DNA of 64,000 nt from Fulvivirga sp. M361 (GTDB lineage: Bacteria; Bacteroidota; Bacteroidia; Cytophagales; Cyclobacteriaceae), in assembly GCF_007097395.1 (NCBI RefSeq), contig NZ_VKDC01000021.1, forward strand, positions 38,954-102,953. The letters are read 5' to 3'. Under the pieces are notes generated by a model, which was not told the origin of the DNA, searched no databases, and saw only the letters and a list, made by a program, of their open reading frames with translations. A program made the position numbers and the translations under genes. How positions within the stretch are numbered: the stretch's first letter is position 1; the number at the start of each line of letters is the position of its first letter. Shown here in pieces: positions 17,357 to 27,059 of the stretch.

Positions 17357-19281
17357 TTCCAATACACTTTCTGTAGGGCAGCTTTGCTTCTTGAACCGTC
17401 TTTGGCCGTAGATACTACCTGGATCATAGTATATTTCCGGTGACTCTCTTTTTCTATCACCGGAACATAATAATAGGTACTGTTGGTCTGTCCCAGCCAG
17501 GTTCTACTGCCATCACGGGCCAGCTGGTAAATGCTATGATATGCACTGTTATCCGCTCCCTTGATATGTACATACATTTCTGCCTGGTCACCATTCTGAA
17601 AAGTTTCCGTGGAGATCTCCGGCCTTGAAATTCCCGCCTGACGTTTATTTACAATACTTAACTTACCGAGATAGACCGTATCCATATCTTTCCCTGACAC
17701 TTTCACACCGATTTTAACGACTTTTCGGGAAGCAGCATTATCCAATAAGCCAGAGAACAAACCCCACTCAGCCCCCAAGGCCACAGGGTAATCCCGGCTC
17801 GTCCCATCTGAGAAGTCAAAAGAAAGTTTGATCGCTACGGCACCTTTGGCAGCTAACTCAAACTTTTCATTACCTGTAAGCTGCAGGTTGCTTTTGTACA
17901 AGGGTATATAAACTTCCTTTTCACCTTTTTGAATATCCATTCGAAGAGATGAGCCTCCTGTGTAACTTTCATTAAAGTCAAAAGTGATCTTCACAAGTGT
18001 TGTGTCTACATCCCACTGCCAGGAGGGTAAAATATCCTGACTACTTAGATTGTGCCACTCTTTTTCAAATAATTGCTTACCCTCTTCATTGTAAAATCTG
18101 CCTAGTCCGTAATTGAAATGCGTAATGAACGGGATGTTATTTATTGTAGAGCGAGCGGGAAAATAATTGGCAAACCCTTTCCATTCCCACCCGTCTAAAT
18201 GTCCTATTTTTTGCTTGATAAAGGTGCCGTTCCAAAACTTTTTTTCTTCTCTGTAAACCGTTTCAGGTTGCTTATCTTCGGCAAGGTCAAAAGTGGCATT
18301 GGGCCAATAAAGGCCAATAGATGTAGTGTAAGGTGCATCGTCCTTGTATAAATTCCCCCATTTGACGTAAGACTTATAGCCACGCTTTTGTACATCTACT
18401 CCTGAATAAAGCTGCCAGGGACTTCTATCCAATTCCAATGCTTTTTTATGCGTGTCTTCTAACTGGGTAGCGCTCCAACCAAAATCAATGAACATGATAT
18501 CAGACATCTTTTTATCTCCCTGTTGAAAATACATGGAGTTATGATGATTGAGCTCTTCCTGCCATATTACACGACCATCTTCTATCATGGCATCGTACCA
18601 CATGAGTTGAAATCGTTCCCGGGCTTTCTGTTGATAGTAGGCCAAAAAACCCTGCATATTCCGGGCATCTTCCTGGCTCAATCCGTCTGTCTCCTGATTG
18701 ATGAACCACCCGTCAAAGCCATAATATGCAGCGACTTCCAATAGCTTGTCGGCCACAGGAAAATTACCATTATCATCTTTTTGTAACATTTCTATCACCC
18801 ATTCCTTTTTGCCCCCATATACTACCGGAGGAAAAAACACCGTACCCAGTATTTTAACACCGTTTCTATGAGCAGCATCTATCCAGGGCACTGCCGGGGT
18901 AACAATGATCCCTTCTTGAGCAGCTCCTCCCCATTGCACAAAGTAATCGATGTATTGCCAGTAAGGGAACGCATATTGCTGTACAGTTTGAAAACCTTGA
19001 GACGGATGATTTGACGTAGGATAAGAAGCCACCAAAGATGTGATGGACGGGTCTACACTCAGTTCAGGGTTACGTTGTGTTTTAGGATCTGTAAATCGTT
19101 CTGCCAGTGGCGTATGGCTCACGTTAAACTTCGCATATGGGTCATTATCCTTATCCCATTTTAACAATTCGTCCACAAACCAGTAAGACGAATAAGGTTG
19201 ATGTTCACCATAATCGGTTTGTGCAAATACCCCATCCAAAGAAAGAAAAAAAAGTATGGTAAAAAAGCTCCTTAAATTCAT
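17353..19281 (-). CDS. GH85 endo-beta-N-acetylglucosaminidase
   Basis: ENGases of GH85 cut between the two GlcNAc residues of the N-glycan core by substrate-assisted catalysis using an Asn and a Glu spaced N-x-E. Here the block is GFDGWFINQETDG, with Asn195 and Glu197 counted from the ATG at 19281. Further family marks are FPYWQYIDYFVQWGG, GVKILGTVFFP, and the W-Y-D block MWYDAMIEDGRV. The C-terminal part (about 420-640) is beta-rich and ends in a fibronectin-like segment. A longer frame starts with GTG at 19302, but the ATG at 19281 gives a clean signal peptide ending FAQ, so the enzyme is exported. It overlaps the GH92 gene by an ATGA and lies 92 bases after the PNGase gene. Confidence 0.94.
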   Translation of the reverse strand: MNLRSFFTILFFLSLDGVFAQTDYGEHQPYSSYWFVDELLKWDKDNDPYAKFNVSHTPLAERFTDPKTQRNPELSVDPSITSLVASYPTSNHPSQGFQTVQQYAFPYWQYIDYFVQWGGAAQEGIIVTPAVPWIDAAHRNGVKILGTVFFPPVVYGGKKEWVIEMLQKDDNGNFPVADKLLEVAAYYGFDGWFINQETDGLSQEDARNMQGFLAYYQQKARERFQLMWYDAMIEDGRVIWQEELNHHNSMYFQQGDKKMSDIMFIDFGWSATQLEDTHKKALELDRSPWQLYSGVDVQKRGYKSYVKWGNLYKDDAPYTTSIGLYWPNATFDLAEDKQPETVYREEKKFWNGTFIKQKIGHLDGWEWKGFANYFPARSTINNIPFITHFNYGLGRFYNEEGKQLFEKEWHNLSSQDILPSWQWDVDTTLVKITFDFNESYTGGSSLRMDIQKGEKEVYIPLYKSNLQLTGNEKFELAAKGAVAIKLSFDFSDGTSRDYPVALGAEWGLFSGLLDNAASRKVVKIGVKVSGKDMDTVYLGKLSIVNKRQAGISRPEISTETFQNGDQAEMYVHIKGADNSAYHSIYQLARDGSRTWLGQTNSTYYYVPVIEKESHRKYTMIQVVSTAKDGSRSKAALQKVYWK

Positions 19282-19373
19282 TATTGTATTTCTCTTCAAC
19301 ACGTTGTGATTATTATTTCAACTTATCCGTTTGTCTTTGACTTATACACATAGTCAAAATCAAATTCATTCTT

Positions 19374-20573
19374 CTACTCCTCGTACACCAGGTATGCAGA
19401 TACCAACCAATGGTTGAATTTATTCTCTTCTGCTGCCTGTGCAGGGATACTCACGCGGAGGGTATGACTACCTTTTGGCAGATCATTCAAAGAGATCTCA
19501 AACGGTGCCACTTTTGATCCCGGACACCAGTTAGAGCGTGAAAGATCTGAAGAAGCCTGTCGTTCTTCAATGTATTTGACCTTGTATTTTCGCTGTTCCC
19601 AGTCAATATACTGTGCTGAATCGCCGATGAGCCAAACGCCGGAAGAGGGGTTGAATCTTCTGAAAGATGCGCAGTCATCACGCCAGGGTATAGTATCCAG
19701 TACCTTTATGCCATCAAAAAAAACTTCATTTTTAGTTTTCACAAATTCATCCCCTCCTGAATGCCCTCCATGGCCCGTCGTGATGTATTTTAAAACGGCA
19801 TTACGAACAGGTTTATCCAGGTCAAACCGGACTTCCAGGTCCTGGCTTGCAAAAAAATCAGGTAGCCGTTGCTTACGTCCATAGCTCACTGTATTCGCTA
19901 ATGGCAGCACATGTTTCTCAGGAAGTATTCTGGGGTCATATGACAGTTCCATACTCACTTCATACCCCTCCTTTGTCCAGGAATCAATCCATATACCGAT
20001 GTAAGTTTCTCCGGATAGTTCATTCCTCATATCTGTGACATCCATCTCCCAGGTAACTTCTTTCTCCCATTTAGGAATGTAGACCGGTCTCCTGTGGTCA
20101 GAGGAATCCTCTGTGCTGTAATGTCCTACCCCAAAGGGTGACATAAAGCGCAATAGTTCCAGTGCAGGTTTAAATTTTTCGGTGGCTTTAACACCTCCGT
20201 ACCCATCTCCCACCACAGAACCTTTGGGATAATCCTGTTCCGATTGGTTAATATCTATCAGCGAATGCTGGCCAGGGTCAGTGATGACAAAACAAGAACC
20301 TGATTTATCCCAACGGTCGCCGGAAGATGTAAGGGTCAACTTAAGACTAACCTCGGCTCCTTCGGGAAAAGCAGGAAGTACGATTTTTTTGATCGCCATC
20401 CGACCATTTTCAAGACGTATAACACCGGCATCTTCATTTATCTTTCCTCCAAAATTGATCGGCGTTTTTTTGAATACGGATACTGTTTGATTTGACTGTG
20501 CAGAAAGTAGGTTATTACCGAATACCAGTACGAGGACATACATCCATATTACTTGAGAAGCTGGTTTTCTCAT
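19374..20573 (-). CDS. PNGase F-like peptide-N-glycanase
   Basis: A 399-residue secreted protein matching the two jelly-roll domains of flavobacterial PNGase F, which removes intact N-glycans from asparagine. The N-terminal domain carries a GDRWDKSG block whose Asp89 matches the essential Asp60 of PNGase F. The C-terminal domain has TTGHGGHSGGDEFVKTK, whose Glu276 matches Glu206, and later RSNWCPG matching the RAGWCPG block. At the position of PNGase F Glu118 (TETW) this protein has Asp (IDSW, Asp197). The signal peptide is MRKPASQVIWMYVLVLVFG up to LSAQ. Its ATG at 20573 overlaps the preceding GH92 stop as ATGA. With GH85 it gives two independent ways to release glycans. Confidence 0.92.
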   Translation of the reverse strand: MRKPASQVIWMYVLVLVFGNNLLSAQSNQTVSVFKKTPINFGGKINEDAGVIRLENGRMAIKKIVLPAFPEGAEVSLKLTLTSSGDRWDKSGSCFVITDPGQHSLIDINQSEQDYPKGSVVGDGYGGVKATEKFKPALELLRFMSPFGVGHYSTEDSSDHRRPVYIPKWEKEVTWEMDVTDMRNELSGETYIGIWIDSWTKEGYEVSMELSYDPRILPEKHVLPLANTVSYGRKQRLPDFFASQDLEVRFDLDKPVRNAVLKYITTGHGGHSGGDEFVKTKNEVFFDGIKVLDTIPWRDDCASFRRFNPSSGVWLIGDSAQYIDWEQRKYKVKYIEERQASSDLSRSNWCPGSKVAPFEISLNDLPKGSHTLRVSIPAQAAEENKFNHWLVSAYLVYEE

Positions 20574-22933
20574 TTATCTTTATGATTTGACATGGAAAAA
20601 GGAATTGAACTTTTATTCGTACCCCAGTTTTTATTGGGGCTATCGGTCATAGTAAATTCAAGAACACCTCCCTTTTGCAAATCATGATGATCTACCCAGA
20701 TATGATCTTGTGCTTTTCCGTTAAATTTGACCGATTCGATAAATACATTTTTGGTATTGTTGGCATTTGCCTTGATGAACAATATTTTTCCATCCTCCAT
20801 CGTCAACGTGACTTTCTTAAAAAGTGGGCTGCCTATTACGTACTGTGTCGTAGCTGGCGTTACAGGATAGAAACCTAAGGCGCTAAAAACATACCATGCC
20901 GACGTCTGTCCGTTATCTTCATCTCCACAATACCCATCCGGTTGTGGAGTATACAAAACGTCCATGACCTGTCGTATTTTCTGCTGTGCCTTCCAGGGTT
21001 GGGCTGCATAATTATAAAGATAGATCATATGCTGGATCGGTTGATTACCATGGGCATAATTACCCATATTCACAATCTGCATCTCCCGTATCTCATGGAT
21101 GGTGAATCCATAATATGAATCATCAAAATCGGGAGGCATTTCAAAAACAGCATCCAGTTTTTGGGCAAATGCATCTTCACCTCCCATCAGACCTATAAGT
21201 CCCTGTATATCATGAAAAACCGACCATGTGTAATGCAAGCTGTTACCTTCGGTAAATGCATCACCCCATTTCAGGGGGTTAAACGGCGACTGAAAGGTCC
21301 CATCTTCATTTTTCCCTCTCATCCAGCCACTTTCCTTATCAAAAAGGTGCTTATAATTTTCAGATCTTTGTCTGAAGATAGTTGCATCTTCCGGTTTACC
21401 CAGTTCAGTAGCCACTCGCGAAATGGCAAAATCGGCAAAGGCATATTCCAGGGTACGCGCTGCATTTTCATTGATACTTACGTTATAAGGCACATAACCT
21501 AGTTTATTGTAATATTCTATTCCTTCTCTACCTACTGAGTTGATCACCTGCCCTTTGCTGGAAACGGGTCTGCCCTCACTGGTAGTGGCATTTTTCAACA
21601 TGGCTTCGTACAATGTTTCAATATCATATCCTCTTATTCCTTTCATATAAGAATCCGCGATATTAATGGCTGAATTAGAGCCTATCATACTCTGCCTGTG
21701 CCCCGGACTCGCCCATTCCGGTAACCAGCCGGACTCTTTATAGGTGTTGACCAGGCCTTCCATAATTTGTGCATTGAGCTGTGGATACATCAAGGTGAAA
21801 AATGGGAACACTGCCCTGAACGTATCCCAAAACCCATTATCGGTAAACATGTACCCAGGTAAAACTTCTCCATTGTAAGGGCTATAGTGAACGATACTGC
21901 CTGCTTTATCTATCTCATAAAACTTTCTTGGGAACAGTAGCAATCGGTACAGACAAGAATAGAAAGTGCGCACATTGTCAATATTATCATCTTCTACTTT
22001 TATCCGGCTCAATTCAGTTTGCCATGCCTTGAGTGCTTTTGATCTGGTTTGTTCAAAGGTGTCATTTCCAATTTCTCTGTCTAGGTTCAACTGGGCTTGT
22101 TCCGGACTAATGAATGAGGAAGCCACCTTGACATGAACCTGCTCTCCCCGCCGTGTTTTAAAACCAACAATAGCACCTACATGCTCTCCCTCACTTTCAA
22201 GTGTGTTTTGTTTAAGCTTCCAGTCGTCCTCCCATGTATGGATTTGTTCAAAATCCTTATCAAACTGTGCTACAAAGTAATTATGAAAATTTTCGGGAAC
22301 GCCACCACTGTTATTCCTGCAATACCCGATTATCTTACGTTCTTTAGGAATCACTTTTACCATAGACCCCCTAAAAAAACCATCCAATAGAATAAAGGAC
22401 GAATCTGATTCAGGAAAAGTGAATTTAAACTGGGCAGCTCTTTCTGTGGGGGATACCTCCACCTTCAGGTCATAATCCGCCAGGTAAACACTGTAATAAT
22501 GAGGTTTTGCAATCTCTGCTTTATGTGAAAACCAGGAACTCCTTTCATCTTCCTGAAACTTCAAAGAACCTCTTATCCCCATGAGTGAAAAAGCCGCATA
22601 GTCATTGATCCATGGACTGGGCTGATGGGTTTGTTTGATCCCCCTGATCTTGTTTTCATCATACTTATACGTCCACCCATCCCCCATTTTACTGGTCATG
22701 GGTGTCCAAAAATTCATCCCCCAGGGAGTAGCTATGGCCGGATAGGTATTCCCATTAGAAAGGTCAAAATCAGAATCCGTACCCATTAATGGATTAACGT
22801 ACTGAACTAAATTGTCATCAGTAGTACTATTAGCAATTTCATTGCTTGTCGGTTGCTGGCAGCTATCTAATAGGAAAGCAATAACAACCAGGATGCTTAT
22901 TACAACTTTAGGCGATTTCATGGCATACTTCAT
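20570..22933 (-). CDS. GH92-family enzyme with Gln at the general-acid position
   Basis: A 787-residue lipoprotein (signal ends LLDSC) of a distinct GH92 subgroup marked by GNTYPAIATPWGMNFWTP and KQTHQPSPWINDY near the N-terminus. The base block GDEDNGQTSAWY is kept, but the general-acid block reads HGNQPIQH, with Gln631 where the other GH92 proteins here have Glu. In characterised GH92 enzymes a Gln at this place is linked to cleavage of mannose-1-phosphate diesters, whose leaving group needs no proton. It could therefore remove phospho-capped mannose from yeast-type glycans. It starts 3 bases after the neighbouring GH92 stop and overlaps the PNGase start. The activity is an inference from one residue. 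Confidence 0.92.
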   Translation of the reverse strand: MKYAMKSPKVVISILVVIAFLLDSCQQPTSNEIANSTTDDNLVQYVNPLMGTDSDFDLSNGNTYPAIATPWGMNFWTPMTSKMGDGWTYKYDENKIRGIKQTHQPSPWINDYAAFSLMGIRGSLKFQEDERSSWFSHKAEIAKPHYYSVYLADYDLKVEVSPTERAAQFKFTFPESDSSFILLDGFFRGSMVKVIPKERKIIGYCRNNSGGVPENFHNYFVAQFDKDFEQIHTWEDDWKLKQNTLESEGEHVGAIVGFKTRRGEQVHVKVASSFISPEQAQLNLDREIGNDTFEQTRSKALKAWQTELSRIKVEDDNIDNVRTFYSCLYRLLLFPRKFYEIDKAGSIVHYSPYNGEVLPGYMFTDNGFWDTFRAVFPFFTLMYPQLNAQIMEGLVNTYKESGWLPEWASPGHRQSMIGSNSAINIADSYMKGIRGYDIETLYEAMLKNATTSEGRPVSSKGQVINSVGREGIEYYNKLGYVPYNVSINENAARTLEYAFADFAISRVATELGKPEDATIFRQRSENYKHLFDKESGWMRGKNEDGTFQSPFNPLKWGDAFTEGNSLHYTWSVFHDIQGLIGLMGGEDAFAQKLDAVFEMPPDFDDSYYGFTIHEIREMQIVNMGNYAHGNQPIQHMIYLYNYAAQPWKAQQKIRQVMDVLYTPQPDGYCGDEDNGQTSAWYVFSALGFYPVTPATTQYVIGSPLFKKVTLTMEDGKILFIKANANNTKNVFIESVKFNGKAQDHIWVDHHDLQKGGVLEFTMTDSPNKNWGTNKSSIPFSMSNHKDK

Positions 22934-22936
22934 TTT

Positions 22937-25237
22937 TTACTTACTCATAGAAGGAGGAACCTGTGATGAAGCAGCAGCCCATTCTTTATTTGGAGCGCTT
23001 CCCATGGTAAGTACTAATTTCCCGCCTTCCAGTATTTCAGAATGCTTTATGTATGCTCTTTCCAGGGTACGCCCGTTTAATTCAGCGGTTTGTATGTATT
23101 TGTTGTCAGTGGAGCTCCCTATAGCTTCTACTATAAACTTCTTACCTCCTGCCACGGTTAACTGTGATTTTTCGAACACAGGACTGCCTATCACATAAAT
23201 CCCTTCGGCAGGGTTCACCGGGTAGAATCCCAATGCGCTGAAAACATACCAGGCTGACATCTGGCCACAATCTTCATTTCCACATAAACCATCCGGTTGG
23301 TCACTGTATAAGGTAAGCAGTATATCACGTACTATTTCCTGTGTCTTCCACGGAGCTCCCGCATAAGAATAAAGGTATGCGATATGATGACTGGGCTCAT
23401 TCCCATGTGCATATTGGCCTATTAATCCGGAGATATCAGCAGAAATATTCTCCCCGGTAATATTTGAATCTTCTGAAAACAGTTGATCCAGTTTTTCAAT
23501 GAATGATCCATTGCCTCCCATTAGTTCAATAAGCCCTTGTACATCATGCGGCACAAACCAGCTGTGTTGCCAGGCATTTCCTTCAGTGTAATCGGTTCTT
23601 ACACGGTGAGAAGAATGCTTTGGATCAAAAGGTGTTCTCCAGGAGCCATCTGCTAACTTACCTCTCATGAATTTCGTTTCAGGGTCAAATAGTTTTCGAT
23701 AGGCAGAAGCACGATCTATAAAGTATTTGTAGTCATCTTCTTTTCCCAGGGCCTTCGCTACCTGGGCAATACACCAGTCGTCATAGGCATATTCAAGGGT
23801 CTTGGTGACGGATTCAACCTCCAGTTCAGAAGGGATGTACCCGTATTCCTTCAAGAAGTTCACCCCTCTGATATCCTGCATAGCACTGGCTTTCATCGCT
23901 TCATATGCAACATTTATATCAAACCCTGTAAAGCCTTTGAGATATGCATCACTTATCACCGGAATAGCATGGTAACCTGTCATAGTATTCGTTTCGTTAC
24001 CCAAAAGGGACCATACGGGTAGCAAACCATATTCTTTATAATGGGCCAACATCGAGTTGATCATATCATCCACCTTGTCTGGCTGTAGTACGGTTAACAA
24101 TGGGTTTGCCGCGCGGAATGTATCCCAAAGTGAAAAGATGTCATAACGAGTATAGCCCTCGGCTTTATGCACATTTCCATCCACTCCTTTGTATTCATTA
24201 TTCAAGTCCGAATAAATGACAGGCGCCAGGTTGGTGTGATATAATGCAGTGTAAAAAGTGCGTTTTAAAACTTCATCATCTGATGTAACAGCTACTTTGT
24301 TTAGTTCACCTCGCCAGGCAGCTTCAGCTTCCTTTTTAACCTTTTCAAAATCCCATCCTTTGATCTGATTCAGACTCTTTAAAGCACCCTCTACACTGGC
24401 GCTGGAAATACCTGTTTTTGCAAATAATGTTGAACTTTCCTCTTTACTCTCAAAGTCAAAAACAGCTTTAAGCTTAATACCTTCATGCTTTACTCCTTTA
24501 AGCAGTGATGTACCATCAGCAAACGTATGTGATAGTACAGGTTGAGAAAAAGCGATGGCAAAGTAAACACGTTGGTCTTTGGCCCAGCCTGTAGAATAAC
24601 GATACCCGGTAATTAATGTATCATTTACCAGATCCATTTTGGTCCTTACCGGCTTGTCCCAATTATTCGTGTCAGAAAGATCCAGTACAACAGACTTCAA
24701 TTGGCCTTTAGGGAAATCATACTGCTGTATCCCGGCATGTGTTGTGGCAGACAATGAGACGTCAATATTATGGTCCAGTAACTTCACATAGTAATAACCT
24801 GGTGAAGCTCGCTCGTCGTCATGAGTGTAAAAGGACTTATAGTCATGGTCCGCCCTGTCCGTGATCTTTTTAGTCAGATCAACTTTAGCAGAAGTTGGCA
24901 TCAAACGAATATCAGTAAGGTCACCAATGCCGGTCCCGCTAAGGTGCATATGACTAAAGCCGACGATGATACTATCAGAATAGTGATAACCGGAACACCA
25001 GTCCCAACCGGTTATGCCATTGTCCGGGCTTAGTTGTACCATTCCAAAAGGTACGGTAGCTCCCGGAAAAGTATGCCCATGTGCTGCCGTCCCGATAAAA
25101 GGGTCTACATATTGTAATGGATCAGCAACCGGAGTTACTGCCGGCTCCTTCTCTTCAGGATGTCCTGAACATGCAGCCATGATCGAAATAATAATCATGT
25201 AGTGTGGTAACTTCTTTATCATGCTCATATTTATCAT
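22937..25237 (-). CDS. GH92 alpha-mannosidase lipoprotein
   Basis: About 766 residues, with VDPFIGTAAHGHTFPGATVP near the start in family-typical form, YHAIPVISDAYLKGF, the general-acid block HGNEPSHH and the base block GNEDCGQMSAWY all intact. It is closest in the window to the GH92 at 15149-17356. The probable start is the ATG at 25222 (MIKKLPHYM), since the signal then ends IIISIMAAC with a lipobox; the longer frame begins at 25237. It follows the symporter gene by about 31 bases. Having several GH92 paralogues in one operon is typical of loci that strip Man8-9 glycans linkage by linkage. Confidence 0.95.
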   Translation of the reverse strand: MINMSMIKKLPHYMIIISIMAACSGHPEEKEPAVTPVADPLQYVDPFIGTAAHGHTFPGATVPFGMVQLSPDNGITGWDWCSGYHYSDSIIVGFSHMHLSGTGIGDLTDIRLMPTSAKVDLTKKITDRADHDYKSFYTHDDERASPGYYYVKLLDHNIDVSLSATTHAGIQQYDFPKGQLKSVVLDLSDTNNWDKPVRTKMDLVNDTLITGYRYSTGWAKDQRVYFAIAFSQPVLSHTFADGTSLLKGVKHEGIKLKAVFDFESKEESSTLFAKTGISSASVEGALKSLNQIKGWDFEKVKKEAEAAWRGELNKVAVTSDDEVLKRTFYTALYHTNLAPVIYSDLNNEYKGVDGNVHKAEGYTRYDIFSLWDTFRAANPLLTVLQPDKVDDMINSMLAHYKEYGLLPVWSLLGNETNTMTGYHAIPVISDAYLKGFTGFDINVAYEAMKASAMQDIRGVNFLKEYGYIPSELEVESVTKTLEYAYDDWCIAQVAKALGKEDDYKYFIDRASAYRKLFDPETKFMRGKLADGSWRTPFDPKHSSHRVRTDYTEGNAWQHSWFVPHDVQGLIELMGGNGSFIEKLDQLFSEDSNITGENISADISGLIGQYAHGNEPSHHIAYLYSYAGAPWKTQEIVRDILLTLYSDQPDGLCGNEDCGQMSAWYVFSALGFYPVNPAEGIYVIGSPVFEKSQLTVAGGKKFIVEAIGSSTDNKYIQTAELNGRTLERAYIKHSEILEGGKLVLTMGSAPNKEWAAASSQVPPSMSK

Positions 25238-25268
25238 TTTAGCTTTTCTTGGTATGTAAGTGTGTCTG

Positions 25269-27059
25269 TTAATCTTTCAGTTTATCGAGCCAAAATACTT
25301 TTAATGAAACCGAACACAAAAGCATTACACCTGTAGCGATCGACATATAAAAATATTCCTGTATAACTAAATAAATAGGAATAACTACCAGGCTCAGCTG
25401 CCAAATGGTACCTGTTAAAATGTTGTAGATGTCCCTTCCCATATCTTTGTTTTCCTCAAATGATGGGTCATCCTGCTTCACCTTGTCTTTGATAGGACCC
25501 CATACTCCCCAGGGCCTGACCTTTTTGTAAAATGATTTAAGAACAGTTTCGTCATCCGGCGGTGTGAGTAACGTTCCTAAAAAGGAGCCTACCGTAGCCA
25601 TTAGCAGAATATATGGAAATGCATATAATGGTTGAAGTTCAGGAAAAAGTAACGGCATGATCAGCGAACCCAGTAACCCGGAGATCATACCCCAAAAATA
25701 ACCGTACCCATTAAAACGCCACCAGTGCCATTTGAGCAGGTTGGAAGCAGTATACCCTCCGAATAATGCGCCAAACAACCATTGCATTATGTCGTTGATG
25801 GAGGTTACAAAAAAGCCAAATACAATACCGACAGCTACTAAAATAAACGATACCAGGTAGCTTAAATTCACATAACGTTTGTCACTGGCATGAGGGTTGA
25901 TATATTTTTTATAGATGTCATTAACAAAATAAGCCGGGGCTGCATTTACCGTAGCGGCATAAGTCGACATAAATGCCGCCAGCAATCCGGCAATCAATAA
26001 ACCCGTAAGCCCTGCAGGAATAAAATTTTGTATTGCATAAGGCAATATCAGTTCAAAGTCGAAAATCTCATTTTTACTATGTATTTCAGGCCCTAAGAAA
26101 ACCAATGCAAGTATTGTGAGTCCTGCCACTAGCATGTATCTTGGGAAAAACATAACGAGCGAAACAATACCACTCATTTTCGCCGCTTCACGAGGAGATC
26201 TGGCAGCCAATATCCGTTGCATATCATAGTTAGGTACAGGGCCCGCCATGCTGGAAAGAACGCCTTTGAAAAGCATCATCATGAAAAAGAAACCGAACAA
26301 AGTAAATCCATCTTTTTCAATTTTGTTATTGACCGTATCTATTATTCCTGACCAATCCATGTTAAGCGTCCAGCCGAAAAAAACATCTTTCCAGCCTTCC
26401 GGGATCGCTTTATTTAAGGCTTCTGGGCTTACCGCGTAGATCGCTATGATGCCAACAGCAATGGAAGCTATGGTCATAATACAGAATTGTAACAACTCTG
26501 TAAAAACCACGCTGTACATCCCCCCTTTAATAACATAAAGTGTGGTAATACCAATAATGATCAGTGCATAGGTATCGGGAGATAGTTCCCAGGGCAAAAA
26601 TGTATAGGCAAATTTCCCTATTCCTTTAAAAGCGTAAGAGATAAACCCTATGGCGCTGACAATAGCAAAGATCACCACTACCTGGTGTGAAAGTGTAGCG
26701 CCTCTGCCGGTTCCAAAACGTGTTTTTAACCATTCTGCTCCGGTCATTACATCTGACCGGCGAAGCCAGGCTGACAAGTAAACCATTAAAAATATCTGAT
26801 TAAATGTAGGCCAGATCCAGGGAAGCCAGGCACTTTTCAGACCATAAACGAAACACATCGATACTAACCACATGGTACCGGTGATGTCAAACATACCAGA
26901 GGCATTGGATACTCCCAACACCCACCAGGGGATCGTTTTTCCTCCTAAAAAGTAGGAGCTAATATTTTTGGAAGCTCTCCTGGAAATTAAAAAACCTATA
27001 AAAACCGTTAACCCGAGGTATATAAATATGATAATTATGTCTAAACCTCCTAGCGTCAT
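25269..27059 (-). CDS. Sodium:solute symporter (SSS family)
   Basis: A membrane protein of about 596 residues with 13-14 helices, of the SSS family. It shows the first-helix LGLTVFIGFLISRRASKNISSYFLGG region, WWVLGVSNASGMFDITGTMW, YVIKGGMYSVVFTE, and the GPVPNYDMQRILAARSPREAAK loop. The start is placed at the ATG at 27059, which overlaps the GH2 stop as ATGA; an ATG at 27065 is also possible. In this operon it most likely imports a monosaccharide or the GlcNAc or Man-GlcNAc product, driven by sodium. The window thus has two inner-membrane sugar carriers of different families. Confidence 0.9.
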   Translation of the reverse strand: MTLGGLDIIIIFIYLGLTVFIGFLISRRASKNISSYFLGGKTIPWWVLGVSNASGMFDITGTMWLVSMCFVYGLKSAWLPWIWPTFNQIFLMVYLSAWLRRSDVMTGAEWLKTRFGTGRGATLSHQVVVIFAIVSAIGFISYAFKGIGKFAYTFLPWELSPDTYALIIIGITTLYVIKGGMYSVVFTELLQFCIMTIASIAVGIIAIYAVSPEALNKAIPEGWKDVFFGWTLNMDWSGIIDTVNNKIEKDGFTLFGFFFMMMLFKGVLSSMAGPVPNYDMQRILAARSPREAAKMSGIVSLVMFFPRYMLVAGLTILALVFLGPEIHSKNEIFDFELILPYAIQNFIPAGLTGLLIAGLLAAFMSTYAATVNAAPAYFVNDIYKKYINPHASDKRYVNLSYLVSFILVAVGIVFGFFVTSINDIMQWLFGALFGGYTASNLLKWHWWRFNGYGYFWGMISGLLGSLIMPLLFPELQPLYAFPYILLMATVGSFLGTLLTPPDDETVLKSFYKKVRPWGVWGPIKDKVKQDDPSFEENKDMGRDIYNILTGTIWQLSLVVIPIYLVIQEYFYMSIATGVMLLCSVSLKVFWLDKLKD

